From assembly GCA_030584105.1 (NCBI GenBank), contig CP129491.1, positions 1,364,001 to 1,428,000 of the forward strand: a stretch of 64,000 nucleotides of DNA, read 5' to 3'. Each line of letters opens with the position of its first letter. Within the stretch, counting starts at the first letter, position 1. The translations under genes and the position numbers were made by a program. This document shows positions 57,187-64,000 of the stretch, one piece after another. A model generated the notes under the pieces. That model was not told where the DNA came from. It did no database searches and saw only the letters and a list, made by a program, of their open reading frames with translations. This stretch comes from UTCHB3 sp002050155 (GTDB taxonomy: Bacteria; Bacteroidota; Ignavibacteria; Ignavibacteriales; Ignavibacteriaceae).

Positions 57187-58645
57187 GTTGCTCCTTGTAA
57201 GAAATTTTCTCTCTAATCAACATTGAAATGGTGCCGGATAACAAACAAACCGCCACCCCGATTAGCGTAAACCAGGTCCATGCGGTTAGTTTTACAAAAA
57301 CCACCGCAGTCATCACCAAAATGGAAGCTGCAAACCCTATAATAGCATCAAATTGTGTTGCTTTTTTGTTAAACAATCCCAATAAAAAAGTGCCCAACAG
57401 CCCCCCGTAAGTGAACGAAGCAATGCTTAAAGCAACCTCAACAGCAGCACCCTGCATCTCCATAAAGAAAAGAGCCGCACCCGCAAGAACAACCGCCCAA
57501 AAAACCGTTAGTCTTTTCGAAAACTTCAACTTCATCTCTTCTAACAACGGTTTTTTGCTGAAAATCGAGTAAATATCGTAAAAAGAAGACGAGGATAAAG
57601 AACTTACCGAACCCGCTAAAGTGGAAAGTGCAGCCGCAAGAAGCCCCGCAACCAACACCCCCTTAAGCCCGACCGGCAAATTATGAATTATAAAATAAGG
57701 GAAAATTTCGTCACTTTTTCCAAATGTCTGCCCGTGGAAAAAGATATAAAGCAAAACCCCCAACACTAAAAAAACAGCGAACTGCACAATTATTATCACT
57801 CCGCTTAACATCACCGCTTTTTGCGCTTTTTTCAGTTCGCCCGTTGCCAACAACCTTTGCACAACAAGCTGATCCGTTCCGTGTGAAGCCATCGAAAGGA
57901 AAGTGCCGCCGACAAGCCCCGCTATCAATGAGTAAGGCGGTGCAAAAAAACCGCCAATTCCACCCTCTAAACCTAAATTAAACACCTCAAATTTCCCCTG
58001 CTGCGCAGCATTTGCAATCGCCAATCCAAGCTCACCCTCAAACAAAAAGCCGATCATTATCGCGGAAATAATTGCGCCGCCAAGATAAATGAACATTTGA
58101 ATTGCATCGACCCAAATCACTCCCCGCAATCCACCTGTGTAGGTGTAAGCAAGCGTTACCAGAACAATTATCATTATTGCGTAGGGGTAATCGATGTTCA
58201 AAAGAAGTTTAACAGGAATTGCAGTTGCAAAAAGCCGGACACCGTCGCCGGCAACCCTCGTAAAAATGAAAACAACGGATGCGGTGGAACGGGTTTCCTT
58301 TCCGAATCTTTTCTCCAAAAATGCGTAGGCAGTTGATAGCTCACCCCGAAAATACGCAGGTAGCAGCAACAAAGCCACCAATGTTCTGCCGATGAAATAA
58401 CCAAATGTTACCTGCAAGAAATTCAGATTTCCAAGATATGCAACACCCGGAATTGATATGAAGGTTAAGGTGCTTGTTTCGGCAGCGACGATTGAAAAAG
58501 TAACCAAAAGCCAGTTAATTTTTCCGGTGCCAAGGAAGTAGTCCTGAACGCGTTTCTGTTTACCGCCGGCAAATCTGCCCCAAACAGCGGCAAAAATCAG
58601 ATAAGCAACAACTATTATGTAATCAAAATTGGTGAAAGAGTCCAT
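57173..58645 (-). CDS. Sodium/solute symporter (SSS family), second copy
   Basis: 490 residues and about 13 helices. KQKRVQDYFLGTGKINWLLV and VAAETSTLTFISIPG match the SSS N-terminus, DAIQMFIYLGGAIISAIMIG the sodium-coupling helices and ALSTLAGSVSSLSSSSFYDI the helix-8 Ser-rich segment. It shares fold but little sequence with its neighbour at 55450, which it overlaps by 14 bases. Substrate unknown. Confidence 0.9.
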   Translation of the reverse strand: MDSFTNFDYIIVVAYLIFAAVWGRFAGGKQKRVQDYFLGTGKINWLLVTFSIVAAETSTLTFISIPGVAYLGNLNFLQVTFGYFIGRTLVALLLLPAYFRGELSTAYAFLEKRFGKETRSTASVVFIFTRVAGDGVRLFATAIPVKLLLNIDYPYAIMIIVLVTLAYTYTGGLRGVIWVDAIQMFIYLGGAIISAIMIGFLFEGELGLAIANAAQQGKFEVFNLGLEGGIGGFFAPPYSLIAGLVGGTFLSMASHGTDQLVVQRLLATGELKKAQKAVMLSGVIIIVQFAVFLVLGVLLYIFFHGQTFGKSDEIFPYFIIHNLPVGLKGVLVAGLLAAALSTLAGSVSSLSSSSFYDIYSIFSKKPLLEEMKLKFSKRLTVFWAVVLAGAALFFMEMQGAAVEVALSIASFTYGGLLGTFLLGLFNKKATQFDAIIGFAASILVMTAVVFVKLTAWTWFTLIGVAVCLLSGTISMLIREKISYKEQHGNS

Positions 58646-58706
58646 AGTTCAGCTTCTTTGTTCACATTGCGTTTACTTTGCGTTTACTTTGCAATAAAGT
58701 GCGCGC

Positions 58707-59063
58707 TTAGTGAAGTGCCTTTAATTCACGGACTGCCTCGTCAACCGAGCCGCACAAACGAAGCACTCTGTCCAATTTTGTTATTTTAATCAGTGTTAAT
58801 AATTTTTCGGAAGGGCAAACAACCCGCAAACCACCATGCACATCGGAAATCAACCTGTTGGCAACCAACAGTGTGCTCAAGCCACTACTGTCGCAGCTTT
58901 CAACTTCGGAGAGATCGATCACCAATTTTTTCACATTTTGGTTCCGGACAATATCGCCAAATTCGCCTTTAATGAGTCCGGAAATGTTGGCATCTAACCT
59001 TTTTTCCGCAAACGCATAAACAGTAATTTCTCCGAACAAAGTAATTTTGTGGTTCATGATCAT
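58707..59063 (-). CDS. STAS-domain anti-anti-sigma factor
   Basis: 118 residues. The core LVIDLSEVESCDSSGLSTLL contains the DSSGLS loop whose Ser is phosphorylated in SpoIIAA-like proteins, and ITKLDRVLRLCGSVDEAVRE closes the fold. No kinase or phosphatase partner (RsbW/SpoIIAB type) is encoded in the window. It may start at MNHKITLFG, two codons later. It lies 36 bases downstream of ligA. Confidence 0.9.
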   Translation of the reverse strand: MIMNHKITLFGEITVYAFAEKRLDANISGLIKGEFGDIVRNQNVKKLVIDLSEVESCDSSGLSTLLVANRLISDVHGGLRVVCPSEKLLTLIKITKLDRVLRLCGSVDEAVRELKALH

Positions 59064-59099
59064 CCGTATGTTGTTTGGTTTAATTCTTCCTTTTGCCCG

Positions 59100-61166
59100 T
59101 TACTTAACCCCTGCTTCTGAAAGTTTTTGAAGGAATTCTTCCTCACTTAAAACCTGCACGCCAAGTTTCAGGGCTTTTTCAAGTTTTGAGCCGGCGCTTT
59201 CGCCAGCTATTACAAAATCGGTGTTCTTGCTTACGCTCGAAGCAGTCTTTCCGCCCAGACTTAAAATTATCTCGCCGGCTTCTTCTCTTTTGTACTTAGT
59301 TAGCGTGCCCGTTAAGACGAAACTTTTACCCTTGAAAAAGTTGTCGCTAACTTCTTCCGGCCGTTGAGATTCAAAATTCACGCCGGCTTTTCTCAGTTCC
59401 TCAATCGTGTGTTGGTTATGCGGGTCGGAAAAAAACTTACCAACGCTCTCAGCAATAGAATCGCCTATCTCATAAACCGCAGTAATTTCTTCTTTGGTTG
59501 CCTCCATCAGCCTGCTTAAACTGCCGAAATGATCCGCTAACTTACGGGCTGCACCTGCGCCGACAAACCTGATACCCAGCGCAAATAAAACTCTGTGAAA
59601 TGGGTTAGTTTTGCTTTTTTCAACTGCAGCAAGCAGATTATCGATGCTTTTCTGACCGAAACGCTCCATATTTTTGAGTTCTTCCACCCGCTCGTGCAGC
59701 TTGTAAATATCTGCGTATGTTTTCAGGTAACCGAGATCGACAAAAAGCGATGTAATAGAAGCACCCAGCCCTTCAATATCCATAGCGGTGCGTGAAGCAA
59801 AATGTTCAATCCGTCCCTTAATCTGCGCAGCACATTCGCTGTTTTCGCAATAAAAAGCCACCTCCCCTTCCGGTTTATAGACTTCGGTCCCGCAAACGGG
59901 GCAAAATTCAGGCGGCACCTCCGGCTTCGAGTCCGCCGGGCGGGCATCCAACACCACTTCCACGACTTTCGGAATCACATCTCCCCCCTTTTCGATCCTC
60001 ACGGTGTCCCCGCTTCGAATATCTTTCCGGGTAATCTCGTCAAAGTTGTGAAGTGTCGCCCTGCTGATCGTCGAACCGGCAAGAAACACCGGTTCAAGTT
60101 CTGCAACCGGGGTGATCGCTCCGGTTCTTCCCACCTGCCAGGTGATGCTTTTCAGCTTTGTGGTTGCCTGTTTCGCCTTGAACTTAAATGCGCACGCCCA
60201 ACGGGGCGATTTCGCAATATTTCCCAAAATTTCCTGCTGACTGAACCGGTTCACTTTTATAACAACGCCATCGACTTCGTATGGAAGATTATCCCTTTTT
60301 TCCTCGAGTGTACGGCAATATTTCAAAACATCGTTCATGTTATCGAACACACGATATTCCGGGTTCACCCGAAAACCAAGTTTTTGCAAATACCCAAGAT
60401 TTTCATACTGTGTGCCATAAGGTTCGCTTTTAGCGATAAAGTAGTATGTAAAAATTTGAAGCGGGCGCTCGGCTGCTTCTGCAGGGTTTAACAGTTTTAA
60501 TGTGCCGGAAGCCAAGTTCCTTGGGTTGGCGAATGTTTTCTCACCCTTTGTTAACCTTTCCGAGTTTATCCCCTCAAAAACTGCTTTTTCCATGTAAACT
60601 TCTCCCCTGACTTCGAACTCTTCCGGGAGGGTTTCGTCATTAACTGAAAGTGGAATTGACCTGATCGTTTTCACATTAAGTGTAACATCTTCGCCCGTGA
60701 ATCCGTCTCCCCGTGTTGCGCCTGTGGTGAATATTCCGTTTTTATAAAGCAGACTTACCGAAAGTCCGTCAATTTTATATTCCGCCACATATTCTACTTT
60801 TTCACCCGGCGGAAGCCCCTCCCGCACCCTCCGGTCAAAATCAAAAAGTTCGCCTTCACTATAAGTGTTCGCTAAACTAAGCATCGGATATTTGTGCGGC
60901 ACCGAGTTAAACGAGTTTTCAAGATCGCTTCCGACGCGTTGCGTAGGGCTGTCGGGAAGCACCAATTCAGGGTTTTCCCTCTCTAACCGTTCCAACTCTT
61001 TGTAGTACATGTCGTACTCAAGGTCCGTTATTTCAGGGTCTGAGAGGACATAATAACGGTATTCATGGTGCCTTAAAAGGCTGCTCAGTTCCTCAATTCT
61101 TTTTCTTAGCCGGTTTTGTTGGCTTTGATTTTCCGGCTTTTGTTGGCTTTTTTGATTTTGCATCAT
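59100..61166 (-). CDS. ligA: NAD-dependent DNA ligase
   Basis: 688 residues from ATG 61166 (ATG 61163 or TTG 61187 also possible). Domains: Ia (RIEELSSLLRHHEYRYYVLS), adenylation with the KxDG lysine in YKIDGLSVSLLY, OB fold with SPRWACAFKFKAKQATTKL, a Cys4 zinc finger (CPVCGTEVYKPEGEVAFYCE, SECAAQ), HhH repeats (DIEGLGASITSLFVDLGYL, FVGAGAARKLADHFG) and a C-terminal BRCT (GKSFVLTGTLTKYKREEAGE). It joins nicks in replication and repair. The N-terminal 22 codons, Gln/Asn-rich, lie in another frame over the 3' end of the upstream RodZ-like gene, an overlap of 74 bases. Confidence 0.96.
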   Translation of the reverse strand: MMQNQKSQQKPENQSQQNRLRKRIEELSSLLRHHEYRYYVLSDPEITDLEYDMYYKELERLERENPELVLPDSPTQRVGSDLENSFNSVPHKYPMLSLANTYSEGELFDFDRRVREGLPPGEKVEYVAEYKIDGLSVSLLYKNGIFTTGATRGDGFTGEDVTLNVKTIRSIPLSVNDETLPEEFEVRGEVYMEKAVFEGINSERLTKGEKTFANPRNLASGTLKLLNPAEAAERPLQIFTYYFIAKSEPYGTQYENLGYLQKLGFRVNPEYRVFDNMNDVLKYCRTLEEKRDNLPYEVDGVVIKVNRFSQQEILGNIAKSPRWACAFKFKAKQATTKLKSITWQVGRTGAITPVAELEPVFLAGSTISRATLHNFDEITRKDIRSGDTVRIEKGGDVIPKVVEVVLDARPADSKPEVPPEFCPVCGTEVYKPEGEVAFYCENSECAAQIKGRIEHFASRTAMDIEGLGASITSLFVDLGYLKTYADIYKLHERVEELKNMERFGQKSIDNLLAAVEKSKTNPFHRVLFALGIRFVGAGAARKLADHFGSLSRLMEATKEEITAVYEIGDSIAESVGKFFSDPHNQHTIEELRKAGVNFESQRPEEVSDNFFKGKSFVLTGTLTKYKREEAGEIILSLGGKTASSVSKNTDFVIAGESAGSKLEKALKLGVQVLSEEEFLQKLSEAGVK

Positions 61167-62139
61167 TTTTGTCGGTTTTAGGTACAATTACACCTTTTTT
61201 ATCAATCGGCAACGATTTTAACCCTTTCTTTTTTGTGAAGGAAAGCGGCTTATCGTTTAAAACAAGCGAAATTGGCGCAAAATTGTTCGTTCTTAGGTCT
61301 ATTCTTTTTGCAGCATTCAGCGTTTTTGAATCCGCAGGTTCAAGCGTGAACTTCAAGGTGTCCGTTCTGTCAATTATTGCGGTCATCTTCACCGAGTCTT
61401 TTGCGCTTACTACTAAAATTACGGTATCAGCGTTTGCCGGGATTTTTTTCTCAGGAATTGCCGGTGCACTGAACTGGTTGCTGTCAGCCCCAATCAGATC
61501 ATCCACTTTTTTGCTGTCGGTTACTATGTTATTACCCGATTTTCCTGAGAAAATTGCCCACAAGATTAATATCAACCCAACTATAATCGCCGAAAGAATA
61601 ATGTACCCTTTCCTGGTGCCAATCATTCCTTTTAGGGTTTTCAATTTTCCGTTCGACATAAATTTTTCGAACATCTCTTTCAGTTTTGCCTGAATATCTA
61701 TTTTCGGCTTACTGTGCACCGGTTTAGCCGACATGTCAGTATCTGCGAAAAGTGAATCCTGGCTCTCCTTTGGCGTCTGAAAATGTGGCTGAAAATCGCG
61801 GTTTTCAGATGAAAATTCATGTTGCCGCTGCGGTGTTGGTGCCGGTGGCGGCGGAGGAGGCGGCGGAGGTGGTGTTGCTTTAACGGGCTTCACTTCCGGT
61901 GCATCACTCATGTTTTTATAGGCTTCAAGCACCTCTTCAGCCTCCAACTGAAGAACATCTGCAGCGTATTCTTTAAGAAAAGAACGGACATACACTTCCT
62001 CTAAGAACTTGAAATCACCTTCTTCCATTCTTTCTACAAATTTCGAGTCTATCTTAATTATAGAAGCAGCTTCTTTAATATCATAGCCCAGTCTTTCACG
62101 GGCAATTTTAAGTTGCTGACCTAACTCTTGTGGAGTCAT
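61093..62139 (-). CDS. rodZ: RodZ-like cytoskeletal membrane protein
   Basis: 348 residues. N-terminal helix-turn-helix (PQELGQQLKIARERLGYDIK, EEVYVRSFLKEYAADVLQLE) at 3-80, a proline run (PPPPPPPPPP) and disordered linker at 90-160, one membrane helix near 176-196 (GYIILSAIIVGLILILWAIF), then an extracytoplasmic beta domain of the DUF4115 type. The last 30 residues are Lys/Ser/Pro-rich (KSKKPTKAGKSKPTKPAKKK). RodZ links MreB to the cell-wall machinery; no MreB is seen here. The 3' end overlaps ligA by 74 bases in a different frame. Confidence 0.85.
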   Translation of the reverse strand: MTPQELGQQLKIARERLGYDIKEAASIIKIDSKFVERMEEGDFKFLEEVYVRSFLKEYAADVLQLEAEEVLEAYKNMSDAPEVKPVKATPPPPPPPPPPAPTPQRQHEFSSENRDFQPHFQTPKESQDSLFADTDMSAKPVHSKPKIDIQAKLKEMFEKFMSNGKLKTLKGMIGTRKGYIILSAIIVGLILILWAIFSGKSGNNIVTDSKKVDDLIGADSNQFSAPAIPEKKIPANADTVILVVSAKDSVKMTAIIDRTDTLKFTLEPADSKTLNAAKRIDLRTNNFAPISLVLNDKPLSFTKKKGLKSLPIDKKGVIVPKTDKNDAKSKKPTKAGKSKPTKPAKKKN

Positions 62140-62151
62140 TTTTTCCTCTTT

Positions 62152-63513
62152 TTATTCTGTTCTAATTAACCTAGCGGAGAACGCACCATCCATCTTATCC
62201 CTGTGCGGTAGTGTTTGGATGCATCCGTTTTCGTCAACTATTTTCTTATCCGCGAACCTAGCGGCATCGTCTAACCTGAAATTGTTATGCTTGTGAAGGA
62301 ACGCTTTAACCACTTCAAAATTTTCATCAGGTTCTATCGTGCAGGTGCTGTAAACTATTACACCACCGGGTTTTACAAGTATTGCAGCTCTTTCTAAAAG
62401 CTCTTCCTGAACGGGCGTTAGCTTTTTAATATCCAACAGATCGCGCTTCCATTTTATGTCAGGCTTCTTCGAAAGTGTACCCAACCCGGAGCAGGGGGCA
62501 TCAAGAAGTATCCGGTCGAAGGGTTCATCGTCGTATTCCATAGCATCGATGGTTACAAATTTTACTATTGCAACCCCTAATCTATCCAAGTTCCCTTTCA
62601 TAATTTTAACGCGGCTTTCAAACTTATCCAAGGCAATAATTTCACCCGAATTGCTCATCAAATCGGCAAGATAAGCACTTTTGCCACCGGGAGCAGCACA
62701 CATGTCAAGTACCCTCATACCCGGTTTAACATCCAAAAGTTGGCAAGGCAAACCGGTGCTTTCATCCTGTATTGCAAAATAGCCTTCGGCGAAATATTGC
62801 CAGTTCTGGATGTTTGTTAATATCTGCAAACGATAGAAGTGCGGGTTGTAAACACCCGGTGAATATTTTAAGTTCACCGACTGCAGCAGCGCCTCAAACT
62901 CCTGCTTGTTAACTTTAAGCCCGTTAATCCGAAGTGTGAGCGTTGGTCTTTCATTGTTTGCAGCCATCAATTCTTCCACATCTTCACGGCTGTACCTCCC
63001 CACCCACCGCTTGGTTAACCAGGTCGGGTGCGAGTAATATGCCGCAAGATAGCTGACTAAATTTTCTTCAGGATCGGGGTAACGAAGCCCGTTTTTTGAA
63101 CGAATTATGTTCCGAAGCACGGCGTTTGTTATATCTGCGGGTTTCTGCCCCTGAAGTTTTTTGACAAACTCAACCGCCTCGTTAACAACGGCATAGTCGG
63201 GTATTCTGTCCAAAAACATTATCTGGTAAAGCGCAACCCTCAGCGCATTTTTAAGCACGGGTATTGCTTTCGAGAACTGCCCTTTGTAAAAACCGGCAAG
63301 TATCCAGTCCAAACGCCCCATCCACCTGACCACTCCGTGCACAAGTTCGTACAACAGAGCCTTATCCTGCCCTGTAAGTTCAGAGAACTTCATTTCGTGG
63401 TCTAACAGTTTATCTAAGTAAGAATCGGTTCTCTCGATCCTGTCTAAGATTTTCACCGCTGTTCCGCGAACGCCGGTGTATAAGTCCGTTACTTTGTGCT
63501 CTTCTATTTCCAT
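62152..63513 (-). CDS. rsmB: 16S rRNA (cytosine-967-C5)-methyltransferase
   Basis: 453 residues from ATG 63513 (MEIEEHKVTDLYTGVRGTAV). The open frame extends 30 codons upstream over the previous gene's stop, which is unlikely to be used. N-terminal NusB-like domain at about 10-150, then the methyltransferase: VLDMCAAPGGKSAYLADLM (SAM site), ILLDAPCSGLGTLSKKPDI (catalytic loop Cys) and VYSTCTIEPDENFEVV (second Cys). It methylates 16S rRNA in small-subunit assembly. It lies 16 bases after the GlmU-like gene. Confidence 0.93.
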   Translation of the reverse strand: MEIEEHKVTDLYTGVRGTAVKILDRIERTDSYLDKLLDHEMKFSELTGQDKALLYELVHGVVRWMGRLDWILAGFYKGQFSKAIPVLKNALRVALYQIMFLDRIPDYAVVNEAVEFVKKLQGQKPADITNAVLRNIIRSKNGLRYPDPEENLVSYLAAYYSHPTWLTKRWVGRYSREDVEELMAANNERPTLTLRINGLKVNKQEFEALLQSVNLKYSPGVYNPHFYRLQILTNIQNWQYFAEGYFAIQDESTGLPCQLLDVKPGMRVLDMCAAPGGKSAYLADLMSNSGEIIALDKFESRVKIMKGNLDRLGVAIVKFVTIDAMEYDDEPFDRILLDAPCSGLGTLSKKPDIKWKRDLLDIKKLTPVQEELLERAAILVKPGGVIVYSTCTIEPDENFEVVKAFLHKHNNFRLDDAARFADKKIVDENGCIQTLPHRDKMDGAFSARLIRTE

Positions 63514-63529
63514 TTTTAGGTTAAAAGAA

Positions 63530-64000
63530 TCAATATGGGAAACCCAATTTCCTTCTTTGTTTATGAGTAAGATCAAATACTTTCCGGAACAACTGCTCCT
63601 CAATCTCCGTGATCACTCTGTTACGCCGCTGAACAACCCTTTTGGCGGTTTCAAGGCTTTTCTCAATATCGTAGGTGGTCATCATATCTGCACCACCCCA
63701 TGCAAAACTTGGTATGTACTTATTCGGGAAACCACTTCCAAATATGTTGCTCGAAAATCCGACTACCGTTCCGGTATTGAACATTGTGTTAATAGCCGAT
63801 TTCGAGTGGTCGCCCATTATCAGACCTAAGAACTGCTGACCTGAATCCACCAATTCCCCACTCACTGAAATTCTTACGGTTCCGTAGTTGTTTTTCAAAT
63901 CACTGTTGTTTGTATCGGCGCCCAAATTTACCCAGCTGCCGATGTATGCGTGCCCCATAAAACCTGAGTGCTGCTTGTTAGTGTAAGGCGAAATGATTGA
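63530..64000 (-). CDS. GlmU-like sugar nucleotidyltransferase, C-terminal part only
   Basis: The gene runs off the right edge; 156 residues are visible, starting in frame with SIISPYTNKQHSGFMGHAYI. It is the left-handed beta-helix end of a nucleotide-sugar transferase (GSWVNLGADTNNSDLKNNYG, QQFLGLIMGDHSKSAINTMF, VVGFSSNIFGSGFPNKYIPS). In GlmU-like proteins this part follows an NTP-transferase domain, and acts as an acetyltransferase. The C-terminal helix (TYDIEKSLETAKRVVQRRN) is typical of the Bacteroidota GlmU-like group. The substrate is not determinable. Confidence 0.82.
   Translation of the reverse strand, partial: SIISPYTNKQHSGFMGHAYIGSWVNLGADTNNSDLKNNYGTVRISVSGELVDSGQQFLGLIMGDHSKSAINTMFNTGTVVGFSSNIFGSGFPNKYIPSFAWGGADMMTTYDIEKSLETAKRVVQRRNRVITEIEEQLFRKVFDLTHKQRRKLGFPY

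Noticed and set aside
59802..60491. 229-codon plus-strand frame
   Set aside because: It is antisense to ligA, whose domains and motifs are all intact in the minus frame.

Overview
The window looks like a chromosomal segment from a free-living, Gram-negative member of the Bacteroidota/Chlorobiota side of the tree, most likely an Ignavibacteria-type organism (inference). The pointers are: two secreted proteins ending in type IX secretion (Por) sorting domains with the NYPNPFNP-type linker; a complete Bat (aerotolerance) operon; a clade II nitrous-oxide-reductase cluster; CMP-KDO synthetase; frequent TTG starts; and promoters that fit a (C/T)TTG - 20 nt - TAnnTTT(G/A) pattern. There is no rRNA, no recognisable prophage or IS and no CRISPR array. 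One tRNA (Leu-GAG) is present.

Layout. 1-2.6 kb: a truncated GT2 glycosyltransferase, a UPF0104-type membrane protein and two doubtful small ORFs. 2.8-3.0 kb: tRNA-Leu with its own promoter and terminator. 3.3-6.1 kb: an ECF sigma factor, anti-sigma and Spy/CpxP-like operon with a second Spy-like gene divergent from it. 6.2-14.6 kb: a large T9SS-exported propeller protein, a GH97 glycosidase coupled to a B12-binding protein, HIT hydrolase, KdsB, GatC and PlsC. 14.8-23.5 kb: MoxR, DUF58, a BatD-like protein, BatA, BatB, BatC, BatD and BatE in one operon. 23.8-28.4 kb: a PduS/PduT pair (microcompartment electron transfer), an aldehyde dehydrogenase and an SDR. 28.5-30.6 kb: a secreted double-domain S51 (cyanophycinase-like) protein on the plus strand.

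30.9-40.3 kb: the nos region, all on the plus strand: cytochrome c lipoprotein, NosZ lipoprotein, a membrane protein, NosL, NosD, NosF, NosY, an Rrf2 regulator, a DUF2249 protein, a heme-copper-oxidase-I-like membrane protein, a DUF59 protein and a cupin. 40.6-47.5 kb: the SUF Fe-S assembly operon (sufB-C-D-S-U, a DUF59/SufT-like gene, bacilliredoxin) followed by an IscR-like Rrf2 gene. A palindrome overlapping the suf promoter is a candidate operator. 47.7-64 kb: two lipoproteins, an MsbA-like exporter, a XerC/D recombinase, PgpH, a Cof-type HAD phosphatase, two overlapping sodium/solute symporters, a STAS protein, LigA, a RodZ-like protein, RsmB and a truncated GlmU-like transferase.

How the parts fit. 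The nos and suf blocks are linked by theme: both carry an Rrf2 protein with three cysteines and a DUF59 Fe-S protein, which suggests metal and NO/redox-responsive control (inference). A second theme is local tandem duplication. Short direct repeats of about 21-69 bp sit in many intergenic gaps and, in multiples of 3 bp, inside the ends of several coding regions. Coordinates of starts are adjusted where the sequence argues against the longest ORF. Two genes appear to need a non-AUG, non-GUG/UUG start.
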